DNA of 64,000 nucleotides from Flaveria trinervia (taxonomy: Eukaryota > Streptophyta > Magnoliopsida > Asterales > Asteraceae). The stretch is taken from positions 78,322,589 to 78,386,588 of the forward strand of contig CM046444.1 of assembly GCA_025506515.1 (NCBI GenBank), read 5' to 3'. Both the position numbers and the translations under genes were made by a program. The notes beneath the pieces are model-generated. The model made no database searches. It saw nothing but the letters and a program-made list of their open reading frames with translations, and was not told where the DNA came from. Every line of letters begins with the position of its first letter. Position 1 is the stretch's first letter. Shown in pieces: positions 1 through 10,382 of this stretch.

Positions 1-347
1 ACGATAGGTAGTGGATCTAGAGGAATGATGTTGTTTGAACATTAGAAGTGGACACATCATCATCCAACACTAGAAGATTACATGAGTTTAAAACCGTATT
101 GGAGTCAAAGAACCATGCAAGTTTTGATCGGACATCAGAGGAATTAGATTCCTGCCAATCAACATAGAAACACTCTTGCACAATACACGTTCTCTTTTTA
201 TACACCCGATAAGCTTTCTGAGAGGAGGAGTAGCCAACAAAGTAATACTTATCACACACAACACCAAATTTTGTCTTTTGTGCTTGGGTATTTAGTAAAG
301 TGTAGAAGCATCCAAAAGGCCAAAAGAAATCAATCAAAGAATTCCTC
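1..347 (-). pseudogene. Ty1/Copia integrase C-terminal fragment, cut by element A
   Basis: On the minus strand an open frame of about 106 codons (337 down to 17) carries the signature VGYSSSQKAYRVY, which marks the end of the integrase region in plant Copia polyproteins, followed by the usual serine/aspartate-rich linker. The same signature is present in element D near 63,680. The frame is cut at its 5' side where the LTR of element A begins (353), so this is the flank of an older Copia copy into which A inserted; the five bases TATGG (348-352) would be A's left target-site copy, but the right copy is not in the window. The rest of the Copia lies outside the window to the left. The Copia assignment is firm; the exact subfamily is inferred. 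Confidence 0.8.
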
Positions 348-660
348 TATGGTGTAATACCCAGATATATTTAAAATGGGAAATAGAGAATGAAACTGAA
401 AATTGAAAGAAACATAATCTAACCCACGTTGAGCGGCTAAATGTGTCAAAGGACAGAAAGTTTAAAAAGTTGATGAAAATGGGTTTAGTACCCATAAGTA
501 TGTGTATATGAGAATGTGGGTGGGTTTTCATTATGGATGATCATGTTGTTATGATTGTGTTATGTTCTTGTTATGATGCTTAGAACGTTAGAACTAAGTT
601 TAGAACATGCTGGAATTGAATTTTGCTTTGAATCATGATGATTTATGGTATATTAGTTGC

Positions 661-980
661 CCATGCGCCTGAACAGTGGCCCATGCGCCTAAATGTCCAT
701 GCACCTAAGTGTTTTCCCCATGCACCCAAAACTCATGCGCCCTAATAGTGGCCTTGCGCCTAGGATTGGCTGAATTTGGCCTTGCGCCTAGATTGCCCAT
801 GCGCCCAGGCACTCATGCACCTACATAGTGCCCATGCACCTAGGACCTTGCCAAAATTATTAAATGTTGGGTCATGCGCCGAAATAGTGCCCATGCGCCC
901 AAAAGTTTCTGATGCGCCTGAGTGTTCCATGCGCCCACATAGTGTTCATGTGCCTGTATAGTGTCCATGTGCCTAAGACT
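661..980 (+). repeat. ATGCGCC motif array in Gypsy LTR (copy 1)
   Basis: A degenerate array in which CCATGCGCCTA or close variants (ATGCACC, ATGTGCC) recur every roughly 15-30 bases. The same array sits at the equivalent place in every LTR copy of this family: about 6905-7215, 13997-14305, 15780-16080 and 17555-17865. ATGCACC and ATGTGCC variants are the products expected from deamination of the CpG in ATGCGCC. Confidence 0.9.
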
Positions 981-1324
981 TAGAACTATTTTCTAGATTT
1001 TAGGGAAAATGTAAAGTGTAGGATTTGACTTGGGATGTTCCCGAGGGGTGATGAAAGTTGAAATTATGATGTCATATGTGATATGATGGTTGATGTTATG
1101 ATATGTGGCAAGTATTATGATGAGTGATGATGCTATGTACGCTATGGTTATGGTTTTGTATGTTCCTTATTATGTACGTTTATTTTTCGAGGCTTTGCGT
1201 GGTATGGTTATGAATATAAATGGAAAGTATTATGTAATATAAGCAGAAGATAATGAAAAGAGGAATGTAAAGAATGAATGAATGCATGCATTAATGGATG
1301 AATGAATGAATGAATGGATAAGTT

Positions 1325-1600
1325 TTGCCCAAGTGCTGTTGCTAGGCTATGTGCGTTATGGAAGTCTGATAAACTTCGGCCTAGTACCCACTTTGTGCCT
1401 ACATTTGGGGTAAACTTATGTATGGAATCCTTGTTGTTTACCCTGGTGCTAGTGCCAGGCTATGTGAGTTATGGAAGTCAGATAAACATTAGCCCAGTAC
1501 CCGCTTTGTGCTATGTTTGGGGTATAGCATACAAGTGGGGTATTTGTCGCTTACCCCGGTTCTGGTTCTAGGCTATATGCGTTGGGGAAGTCTTCTTATC
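1325..1600 (+). repeat. 113-bp tandem repeat in LTR of A
   Basis: Three copies of a unit containing AGGCTATGTGCGTTATGGAA or near variants start at about 1341, 1454 and 1567, a period of 113 bases. A partial further copy follows the MULE-like insertion (from about 2549), so that insertion split the array. Confidence 0.8.
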
Positions 1601-1601
1601 A

Positions 1602-2539
1602 AGAGTAAATTGAAATTTTCATATATGTGTTTTAGATGTGTTATAGGATCAGCCTATAACTAATACTTTACGTACCTTCGTCTAATTTCCGTTAAACAAC
1701 CATTAAATCTCTCACACGTACTCCTCACGTGAGGGGCAAAACTGTCAATTCAACCAATTTATTAATCTTTTAAGAGTAAATTGCAATTTTCATACTTGTG
1801 TTTTAGGGGTGTTAACAGGATCAACCCCAGGTTAACAATTTCCAAACCTGAGTTTACGAATGCTAATAATTTAGGTACCTCCATCCAATTTTAACTAAAC
1901 AACAGTTAAATCTCCCCCACGTACTCCTCATGTGAGGGGAAAAACTATCAATTCACCTAATTTATTAATCTTCCACCACCGATAGGGTTCCGGCGTGTTT
2001 ATTTCGTGTGTGTTCTATTAGCTTATATATTCTCATCTTACTGTCCTGATGAGATATGAACACTTTTCCGTTATGAAACATGATGGATTTGACGAAACCT
2101 TATGAGGAATCGTTGACGGTGAAAGTGTCGATTGGGGAGAACAATGTTGTGTCCAACACATGGATATGGTCGCTGGAGATAGCGTATAGGTGGTGGTTGT
2201 TGACAGGGAGGTGGCTGATGTGGGTGGCGAGGTAGGGTTTAAGGGTGGTGAGGCAGCGGTGGGAGATAGTGAGTTTGAGAGTCTCCGACAAGAGGTTTTT
2301 GATGGAGGGGATGGAAGGTAAGGTTTGGATGGAGAGGTTGCTGTAGAGGCTACTCATGGTGAATTGACAATTTTGACCCTCACGTGAGGAGCACGTGGGA
2401 ACATTTAATGGTTGCTTAACGGAAATTGGATGGAGATACGTAAAGTGTTAACATTCGTAAAGTCAGGTATGCAAATTGTTAAGTTGGGACTGAACCTGTT
2501 AACACCCCTAAAACATAGGTATGAAAATTTCAATTTACA
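1602..2539. mobile_element. Non-autonomous TIR element (MULE-like) carrying a host gene fragment
   Basis: The left end (AGAGTAAATTGAAATTTTC at 1602) is the inverted complement of the right end near 2515-2539. The inverted similarity extends inward for well over 100 bases, through shared blocks such as the one around CTCACGTGAGG. The left terminal repeat is present twice in tandem (from 1602 and from 1773). Flanks TTCTTATCA (1593-1601) and CTTTTATCA (2540-2548) agree at 7 of 9 positions, compatible with a decayed 9-bp target-site duplication of Mutator-like elements. Comparison with the surrounding 113-bp repeat shows the element is an insertion into the LTR of A. No transposase is present. 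Long terminal repeats, a 9-bp duplication and a captured gene piece fit a Pack-MULE; the class is inferred. Confidence 0.75.
1985..2357 (-). pseudogene. Captured fragment of a WD40-repeat gene (JINGUBANG-like)
   Basis: The minus strand opens with ATG at 2357 and reads 85 codons to a stop near 2100. The sequence includes SHRCLTTLKPYLATHISHL and then SSDHIHVLDTTLFSPIDTF, the blade pattern of a plant WD40 protein. After the TAA stop the same frame continues with VKSIMFHNGKVFISHQDSKM, the expected next stretch (plant homologues read close to VKS..F..GK.FTAHQD.KIRVW). So about 370 bp of one coding exon has been captured, with a single stop inside. It lies in the middle of the TIR element, opposite in strand to element A. 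The WD40 assignment is recognised by eye; whether the donor is JINGUBANG itself or another member is uncertain. It is not expected to give a working protein. Confidence 0.7.
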
Positions 2540-3136
2540 CTTTTATCAACTTCGGCCCAGTACCAGCTTTGTGCCTATGTTTGGGGTATAGCTGATGACA
2601 CTGATGTGGAAAGAAGGAAAGAATGAAGGAATGATGGGTAATGAATGGAATGTATGGTATGAAAGTTAATGATGAAGTGATGACCTACATTGAACAAAAG
2701 TTGATGAATGATAATGCAATATAATAATGATATTATCTATGTGTATGTATGATGTAAAATCATGTATGAATGTAAATAATAGTTTTTAATGAAAGTAAAT
2801 TATATTTTATTCTAAATCGAGAATCACTCAGCAATGCTAACTTTTATGTATTTTTAGTTGGAAGGTAATTGATTGCTGAGAATGGCACAGGCGGTTACTT
2901 GGCGTATTTTAGATGGCACCCATTTTGTATAATGATAATGTTTTTGTGATATAATGCAACGAGTTATATTTTGTAATCTATCAATGATGTATTATTTTGC
3001 AAAAGTAATTATAATGGTATGAAAGGGTTTAAATTTATTCCATTGTAATGATTTAGTAATAGTAAATGAAAATTATATGTTTTGATGTGCATTGATCGAC
3101 CATCTGTGAGCATCCCAGGAACGGGGCCTTACAAGT

Positions 3137-3147
3137 TGGTATCAGAG
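3137..3147 (+). other. Primer-binding site of element A
   Basis: TGGTATCAGAG lies four bases after the LTR end and is complementary to the 3' end of plant initiator tRNA-Met, the usual primer of Gypsy reverse transcription. The 330 bases from here to the gag ATG are a non-coding leader shared with element B; I see no further feature in it. Confidence 0.85.
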
Positions 3148-3481
3148 ACAATGTTTAAGTGAAACACATTAAATATTTTCAAAAGAAACCTAAACTGAAA
3201 ATAGGACAAAGGGAAGGGATGTGAATCCAAGTAGCTACAGGCCATTAGGTATTTTCTTTAATGTTTACCAGCTTTATGTGTGCATGTTATGTGGTTTATG
3301 TGCTTTTTGAAGATTTAGGTACTGATGTAGTCACGATAGGATAACACTTAGGGTATGAAGAGTAAATTAAGGGGCTAATCATAACTAGCCACTATAATTA
3401 GGGACTTACTATACTTGACATAAACAGAGTTATTACCTTCAATGACCGTGTTGGTGTTTGTATCTTATAACATGTTAGAGG

Positions 3482-4206
3482 ATGGCCGGTGGTAGATCTT
3501 CGAAGGCTTCTAGAGGTGGAGGTCATGGTGGGCATGGTGTTGGACTTCAGGTCATAAGAGGAAGGCCTAGGGCCGAAGAGGTGGCTCATGCAGAGCCCGA
3601 GACCCTTCATCCGGAGGGTGGTGACGAGAGTGCTAATTTGAGAGCCTTAGTGATGGAGGCTATGGTAGAGGAGGTTCACCAGGTCATGCAGACAATCTTA
3701 CAGTCTGTGGCGACAGAAGTGATCAAGGTTGTGAGAGAAGGTGAAAGGAAGGAAAGGAACAGATCCTCGGAAGAGAGAGAACAACCGAAGACTGAGACGG
3801 TTGTCTCTACTGATGAGGAAGAAGAAGAAGAGCATGTGCCAGAGGTAGAACAGGGCTGTGATTATGGGGCTTTTCAAAGATGTAAGCCCCCATGCTTCGA
3901 TGGCAATGACACTGCTGCTGCTGCCTATCATTGGGTACGAGAGATGGACGTTATGCTCGACATCAGTGAGTGCAGAGAGGACCAGAAGGTAAAGTTTGCT
4001 ACCCACTCACTTGTAGACTCAGCCTTATGTTGGTGGGACAATATTGTCCAGGCTTAGGGTAGCATGGCTATTAGGAGAATGAGGTGGGCGAAGTTGAAGA
4101 AGTTGGTGATTGAGGAGTTTTGTCATCACCGAGATTTGGACAAGGTGGAAAGGGAATTCTTGCAGCTCGAGGTGGGAACCATGATGCATTAGCAATATCC
4201 CACCAA
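3482..4206 (+). pseudogene. Gag of Gypsy element A (5' part)
   Basis: Starts at ATG 3482 (MAGGRSSKASRGGG), the same start as gag in B (8829). The product would be the capsid protein of the virus-like particle. An acidic, charged linker (EEEEEEHVPE, about residue 115) precedes a retrotransposon gag domain with W-rich core (YHWVREMDVMLDISE, then SALCWWDNIV). A TAG at 4055 stops the frame; homology continues in frame (MRWAKLKKLVIEEF) to about 4206 with a second TAG near 4192. From there the frame passes directly into Copia gag sequence. The zinc-knuckle part of the Gypsy gag, present in B at 9730-9900, is missing here. Confidence 0.85.
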
Positions 4207-5826
4207 ATTAACCTTGGGAGGTATGACTTATAGCCAAAAGGCAAAGTACAATGCTAAAAAGAAGGTGTATGCCCTATTGACTCAGTCAATACCAAAAGAC
4301 ATATTCCATTAGTTTTCTGTAAACAAACAGGCAATGAAGTTATGGGAAGCTTTGGAGAAACGATACGACGGGAATGCAACGTTGAAAGCTTTAAAGGAAA
4401 AGGCTCTAAAGAAGGAGTTTGATAACTTCTCTTCGATGTGGAAAGAAAGCTTGGATGATGTTATAGACAGATTCTACCATCTAATGAGTGAGCTGCATAC
4501 TCAAGGGGTCAAAATGTCAATGGAAGACAAAGTGTCAAGCTTTGCTGATGGTTTGCCAGAGAAGTGGGACTCGTTTGTGTCTAACTCCACACAAAACAAT
4601 ATTCTAACAAAATTAGACTCAAACGACTTCATTCCGAAATTGAGGGAGGAGGAACTGAGGATGAAATACAGCTCTCAGAAAGGATCCGACGACCAGAATC
4701 CTTCACTGTATAACTCATCTCCCAACCCAAACAGTTCAGGAGCACCACTTTCAACAGCTTTTGTATCAAACCACAGCTTCAGGATCTGAAACATCAGGGT
4801 CATCTAGTTCCTATTATATTGCACCTGAAGCAAATGCTACTAAGTTGAAGACCGAGAATCTCGGAAATATTACTGTGAAGGTTGCAAAGGAGCATATGGA
4901 CCTTCTAGCAGCAGTTGTTCATTCTTATGATGGTCTAGTTGCAGGGAAAATTAGTAATTGCCATCTTGTCGATGAAGACTACGAGCAGGTGGATGAAAAT
5001 GAACTAGAGAGAATGGATATTATGTGGGTGTTAGCGAGTGCTATCAAAAGAGCGAAAAAGTTTGTAAAGAAGACTAGACAGAATTTGGTAGCCACAGAAG
5101 ATACTACCTTTGGTTTCGACAAAACCAAGCCTGTTTTAACTGTGGAGAAAAGGGGCATTTCAAACATGAATGTGTAAAGCCCAAGAAAATAGGTGACCGA
5201 AATCCATTCTCATCTTTCAACCGTGAAGATAAACCCACAAGTGAAGCTACCTCTTCAAGGAAAGAGACAAAGGCCTTGACTGCTCAAGGTGACGAAGGAC
5301 AGGATTGGACCTTCATTTTTTTGTCTCCAGGTGAATCAAACATTGCCCATGTCGTGGGTTTGGATGATGACTCTGCAAGTGAAGGTAAAATCGTAGTTGA
5401 ACTAGTGATGTCAGATAATGAAGATATTGTGAATGTGGTCAATCACCTGATTGAAAAAGATATGTGAATGACATGTTCAGAATCTCCAACTTCCGAAGAG
5501 TCAAACTCTGCATTGATGGCTAATTCAACCGAGTCTTCACAGGTAAGTACAAAAGACCAACTCTTTTTAAATCATTCTTGTAATGAGTGTAACAAATTTA
5601 GAGAAAGCATAGATCTAAAATTTGCTAGGTTATTAGACCACAACGATAGCCTAGTAAATGACTTATAACTGTGCACAGAAGCTAATTGGAGTTTAAAACA
5701 ACATAAGCACAGTTATAAAGAGAAAATAGAACTTTTAAGTAAACAGCTAAGGGAAATCAAGGTTGTTGCTTTTAATCAAGCCAATGATATGAAGTTCTAT
5801 TTAAACTTCCTGGAAGAAACTAAGTT
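4207..5826 (+). pseudogene. Copia gag fragment embedded in Gypsy element A
   Basis: Homologous throughout to gag of Copia element C (43,230-44,890): LGGMT..QK, then QSIPKDIFH, LEKRYDGNA, FDNFSS, FYHLMSELHT, FADGLPEKW, a CFNCGEKGHF zinc knuckle near 5135-5180, and the acidic/coiled tail RLLDHN.SLV.DL. No LTR, primer site or target duplication accompanies it. Gypsy gag enters it in the same reading frame at a short overlap (AAATTA, 4205-4210) where both families match. The right edge is less clear: similarity to C ends at AAGTTTTAT (5822-5830), a string also present in Gypsy protease of B (10076-10084), but 5831-5930 matches neither convincingly. Several stops (4310, 4789, 5465, 5668) and frame breaks make it non-functional. 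Confidence 0.85.
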
Positions 5827-6220
5827 TTATCAATGAAACCATTATATTATTGTTTGTTCTATTGTTTGTCTCTTCATTTGGGTTTTCGCTTCCTTCTGTC
5901 AAGAACACGTTCGGATGTCAACCGATCTAATGACTTCACAATTTCTGAGATGATAGAAGGTTGTGAAATAGAATTAGAAGGTCATAAGTTTCGTGTAATA
6001 CTGTTTGTGATGACCTTAGACGGTTTTGATGTAGTCCTAGGGATGGATTGGTTGGCGGACTATTAAGCGAACATTTTGTGTCGCTAGAAGATGATCTGAT
6101 TGACAGCGCCTGACGGGAGTTTGGTGACATTTTATGTTGATCGAATCACTATTACCCCCAAAGTGATTTCGATGATGGTGGCAGGAAAGTGTGTGAGGCG
6201 TGGATGTAGTGCCTATTTGG
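5827..6220 (+). pseudogene. Protease remnant of Gypsy element A
   Basis: From about 5935 the sequence matches the protease of B: ISEMIEGCEIELEGHKF then GFDVVLGMDWLADY, the conserved hydrophobic-GMDWL motif of Ty3-type aspartic proteases. The active-site DSGA, present in B at about 10059, is absent because the Copia segment replaced the 5' part. After a stop at 6065 the homology continues (ISMMVAGKC) to 6220, where the LTR of B begins; the next codons of A are at 19103. The last five bases TTTGG (6216-6220) are the left target-site copy for B. Confidence 0.85.
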
Positions 6221-8476
6221 TGTAACACCCGGTTAATTTTCAGAAGACTCAAATGAAAGAATAAAGTGAAGGAAAAGAAAGAAAGGAAATAAAGCCCAAG
6301 TAGATGGACTAAAGGTTTAAAAAGGACAAAAGTCCTCAAAAGTTGGTGAATAAAGGTGATGGCCGCCCATCACCCTCTCTTCACCCACATCATTCGTGGT
6401 TTTTTAGAGTGAGAGAGAAAGAAAAGAGTTGTTAGTTTTCGGGTTCTTGAAGAACAAGAAGGAGAAGATCAAATTCAAGGTAAGAATTCATGGGTTTAAG
6501 ACGTTCTTAACTAGCCTTAGGCTCAGTTATATGCTTATGTGTGTTTCTATATGATCGGGTGAGTTTTTGGTGGGTTTCTAGGCGGTTGAACTCAATTGCA
6601 AATGGGTTTTGAAGAAGTCATAACCAAAGGCTTCTAAGGTGAGTTCTAGAACCCCATTTTTACTTGTTTTAAACTGTTTTGGGGCTAGAAATACATGCAT
6701 GAACGTTTTCATAAAGATAAGTTTTATACCCGTATGTATGTATGCGTATGTTTATTAGTGGGGTTTGGTTTTGGGGCTATGTATATGTTTAATGATGTTA
6801 TGATTATGTTTCTTAGGCTTAGAATGCATGATTTAAGCTTATAATGCATTATTTAAGCTTAGAATAGGTTGTATGATGATTGGGGAGTGAATTATGATAT
6901 TTAAGATACTCATGCACCTAAATAGTAGCCCATGCGCCCACAGAAATAACTGCCTAAGTGTCCCATGCGCCCAAAACCTCATGCGCCCGAATAGTACTCA
7001 TGCGCCTAGAAATAGGCTAAAATTGACGAAGTGTTTATATGCCCAGATAGTTCATGCGCCAAGGCACTCATGCGCCTGCATAGTGCCCATGCCCCTAGAA
7101 TATGCCCAGGATAGACTAAGTGTTACTCATGCACCCCAATAGTGCCAATGTGCCTCAAAGTTTCCTATGCGCCCAAAAGGCCATGTGCTTGAATAGTGTC
7201 CATGCGCCTAAGTATTAGAATATTATTCTGAATATCGGGGAAAATGTAAATGTAGGCTTTGACTTGGGAGGTTCCCGGGGGCTATGTAAGTTGACTTTTT
7301 GAAGTCATAGATGATGTGATGGGCAATGTATGATTGATGCTTATGCATGATGGTATGTATGATGTATGTTATGTATGTATGATGGTGCCTTGTATGGTGA
7401 TGTTTGTATGTTCATGTTGATGTTCCTTATTATGTATGATTATTTCCGGTTGCTTTACATTGAACGTTATTGAATGAAATGAAAAGTATTTTGTAACATA
7501 AAGTGGAAGAAAATTAAAAGAGGAATGTAATGGAAGAATGCATGCATTAATGAATGAATGAAAGCAAGAAAGGCTTGCAAGCAAATGTATGGAGGTTCAC
7601 ACCCAATGAAGGGTGTTAGCACAACTGTGTGCGGGTTAGCTACCTCAGAAGGATGCACACTGGGGTCTAATCATTGTGATTGACCATATGTATGGGATCC
7701 TTGCCGCTTGCCCTAGGTACTAGAGCCAGCTTCGTGCACAATATTCGAGGTCTATGAAAGACCTCGAACATTGTCACCAGCTTCGTGCACAGTGTCGGGG
7801 TATAGCATATGGCATTGGTCCGGAATGAAAGAGAAAAGATAAGTGATGAATGTACTTGCCCTTGGTACTGGAGTCAGCTTCGTGTACAATGTTTGAGGTC
7901 TATGATAGACCTCAAGCATAGTAACCAGCTTCGTGCACAATGTTCGGGGTATTGTACATGTCATCGGAATGTAACGAATGTATGAATGAAAGTATGTATG
8001 AAGTGAATGAAATTGAATGGTAATGACGTACGATAAATGAATGAAAGTTAATGAACTAATGATGAAGATAATAATGTTATTATCTATGTGTATGTATGAT
8101 GTGTGATCACGTGCGATTGTAATGAAAATGTTTTAATGAATGGAAGGTAATAAAATGTTTTTGTGTAAAACTAGAACTCACTTAGCAACACTGACTTTTA
8201 TGTGTTTCTAGTTGGCTGGTAAAGGTTGTTGAGGATGGCACGGGGTGGCTACTTGGCATAGTTTGGATGGCATTAACCTTGTATAATATTTTTGCATTGT
8301 AATGCGAACAAACGATGTTTTGTAATGAATGTTGTATTAATTTGCAAAAGCATTTTTAATGAAATGAAATGTTGTTTTTAGTGTTTCCGCTGCAATGTTT
8401 TATTTAAGTTAATGTAAATATATGATTTATGTGCGATGATTGGCCAGCTGTAAGCGTCCCGGGAGTGGGGCTTACA
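6221..8476 (+). repeat. 5' LTR of Gypsy element B
   Basis: 2256 bp from TGTAACACCC to GGGGCTTACA, ending immediately before the primer site. It contains the ATGCGCC array (about 6905-7215), ATG/TGA-rich low-complexity sequence (7320-7560) and two repeat units with hairpins (7700-7960). It closely matches the 3' LTR at 16901-19102 over its whole length. Confidence 0.92.
7700..7960 (+). repeat. Repeated hairpin unit in Gypsy LTR
   Basis: Two copies of a unit of roughly 155 bp, each with CAGCTTCGTGCACAATGTTCG on both sides of a perfect 7-bp stem, GAGGTCTATGAAAGACCTC (near 7748 and, with one change, near 7897). The same pair is present in the 3' LTR at about 18,340-18,570. The position in the 3' half of the LTR suggests an RNA structure in the transcribed part; function unknown. 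Confidence 0.75.
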
Positions 8477-8479
8477 AGT

Positions 8480-8492
8480 TGGTATGAGAGCC
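8480..8492 (+). other. Primer-binding site of element B
   Basis: TGGTATGAGAGCC follows the LTR by three bases; one change from TGGTATCAGAGCC, the complement of initiator tRNA-Met. The following 336 bases up to the gag ATG at 8829 are leader sequence similar to that of A, without other visible features. Confidence 0.85.
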
Positions 8493-8828
8493 AAAGTTTA
8501 AGTGAAACAGGTAAATTTTCAAATAAACCTAAACTTAAACTGAAAATGGGACAGAAAGGGAAGGGATGCTAGTCTGAGTAGTTGCGTGCCATGAGGTATT
8601 TTCTTTAATGTTAACCAGCATTACGTGCGCATGTTATGTGGTTTATGTGCTGTTAGTACGTATAGATACTGATGTTGTCAGGATAGGAAATGCTTGAGGT
8701 ATGAAGGGTAAAGTAGGTGGCTAATCAAAACTAGCCACTGGAATTAGGGACTTACTATATTTGACATAAACTGAGTGGTTCCCTTGAATGACCGTCTTGG
8801 TGTTTGAATCTTATAGTGTGTTTAGAAG

Positions 8829-9560
8829 ATGGTCGGTGGTAGATCATCAAAGGCTTCACGTGGTGGAGGTCGTGGTGGATGTGATGCTGAACCACGGGTC
8901 ACGAGGGGAAGGCCTAGGGCCGAAAAGGTGGTTCATGAAGTACCCAAGACCCCTCATCCAGTGGGTGGAGATGAGAGTGCTAACGTAAGAGCCTCAGTGA
9001 AGCAGGCTATCAGGTAATGCACACGATCTTATCGTCTGTGGTGACTGAAGTGATTAAGGCTGTAAGAGAAGGAGAATGAAGGGAGCGGAATAGGTCCTCG
9101 GGAGGACGGGAGGGATCGAGGCTGAGACGGTTTTTTCTGAAGATGAAGAAGAGGAAGAAGAGGCAGATGTAGGCGGTACTCAACATTAGCGAGTGCCAGG
9201 AAGACCAGAAAGTAAAGTTTGCTACCCACTTATTGTGGACTCGGCTTTGTGCTGGTGGGACAATATTGTCTAAGCCAAGGGTAGTCGGGCAATGGGAAGG
9301 ATGAAATGGGTGGAGCTGAACAAGTTGGTGATCGAGGAGTTCTGTCCTCATAGGGAAATGGATAAGGTGTAAAGGGAATTCTTGCAGTCGGAGGCGAGAA
9401 CCATCACACATCCGCAACACACCACCAAGTTTAATGAAATGGCATGCCCGTGCCGGATCAAGTGACACCCTTGCCATGAAAGATCAAGAGATATATCCAG
9501 GGATTGTTGGCAGATATCCATAGGCACATGATCGCTGCCTGAACAAGCACGTTTAGGTCG
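8829..9560 (+). pseudogene. Gag of Gypsy element B (N-terminal part)
   Basis: ATG 8829 opens MVGGRSSKASRGGGRGG, matching A. The frame ends at 9015 after a small deletion relative to A. A second deletion of about 110 bp (near 9165-9175) removes the start of the capsid core that A retains. Homology continues in shifted frames (ECQEDQKVKFA, CWWDNIV, then ELNKLVIEEF) to about 9560. No capsid protein can be made from it. Confidence 0.85.
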
Positions 9561-10016
9561 GCAACTGACTTGGCTGGGAGGTTGTGTGATGAAAGGACCA
9601 TGGTGGTGGCTGAAGTTAGCAAGAAAGGTTATGGTGATAGGAATTGGAATGGGAAGCGGGTTGGATGTGGCAGGGCCACTCCAAGAAATAAAGGTGCACT
9701 GGTGGATGACCAACGTGTGGTCACATCTTGTGCGGGGATGAAGAGGTGTGGCAAGTGTGGAAAGGAACACACCGGAGAGTGTAGGTGGGGATTGAATGTG
9801 TGCTTCAAGTGTGGGAAGCCAGGCCATATGGCAAGAGAGTGTAAAGCGGGGACTCGTTTTAACTGTGGCGGGGAGGTCCACATGAGGAGGTACTGTAAGA
9901 AGCCAAGGGCTGAAGGTTTTGGAGTGAAGAAAGTTGGAGGAGAAGGACAGAGGGCGAGTGCCATAGCGTTCCCGATGACACAAGGAGAGGCTAGGATGGA
10001 CCCCGATGTTGTGTGA
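9561..10016 (+). pseudogene. Gag C-terminal zinc-knuckle region of element B
   Basis: An open frame to 10016 holds three knuckle-like repeats: CGKCGKEHTGEC, the canonical CFKCGKPGHMAREC (C-x2-C-x4-H-x4-C), and a third with its first Cys lost (FNCGGEVHMRRYC). These bind genomic RNA during packaging in gag proteins. This module is exactly the part that element A lacks, where a Copia zinc knuckle stands instead. Upstream basic region (GYGDRNWNGKRVGCGR) is typical nucleocapsid. Confidence 0.9.
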
Positions 10017-10382
10017 GGTACGTTTCTAGTAAACCAAACTTTAGCCTCTATGTTATTTGATTCTGGTGCTAGTAAAAGTTTTATTTTTGCTACTTTCTTT
10101 GCGAAATTGCTTGTTAGTAGTAAGAATATAGATAGGCCCTTCGACGTAGAAACTGCCATAGGTATGTCTACCAGGATTTCAAAGATGATAGAAGGATGTG
10201 ACAGAGAATTAGAAGGTCACAAGTTTCCTGTTAGACCATTTGTGATGACCTTAGGCGGGTTTGACGTAGTCCTAGGAATGGATTGGTTAGTGGACTACGA
10301 GGCGAACATTGTGTGTTGCAAGAAGATGATTCGATTGATGGCGCTTGATAGGAGTTCGGTGACAGTTTATGGTGATTGAGTC
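10017..10382 (+). pseudogene. Aspartic protease of element B
   Basis: The frame reads LFDSGASKSFIF at about 10053, giving the D-S-G-A active site of Ty3-type retropepsins, followed about 75 residues later by GFDVVLGMDWLVDY. A stop at 10377 separates it from the next conserved block. It would cleave the gag-pol polyprotein. The domain itself has few lesions, but no continuous frame with gag or RT remains. Confidence 0.9.

Larger units (their letters stand above)
353..3133 (+). repeat. 5' LTR of Gypsy element A
   Basis: It begins TGTAATACCC and ends GGGGCCTTACA directly before the primer-binding site, matching the ends of the B LTRs (TGTAACACC...CTTACA). It is 2781 bp long, of which about 940 bp is the MULE-like insertion at 1602-2539. 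Inside are the ATGCGCC motif array (about 661-980), a tandem repeat with a 113-bp period (starts near 1341, 1454, 1567) and an ATG-rich low-complexity stretch. Short open frames inside it (for example 776-961 and 1314-1571) simply translate these repeats and are not genes. Confidence 0.85.

Noticed and set aside
776..961. 61-codon frame with many Cys, Ala, Pro and His
   Set aside because: Translation of the ATGCGCC array; the same array in other LTRs is not open in a consistent frame.
1314..1571. 85-codon frame in the Gypsy LTR
   Set aside because: It spans the 113-bp tandem repeat; there is no coding similarity between copies and no homologous frame in the LTRs of B.
3137..3150. tRNA-like sequence
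   Set aside because: Only the short stretch complementary to the tRNA-Met 3' end is present; it is a primer-binding site and no tRNA gene was seen in the window.
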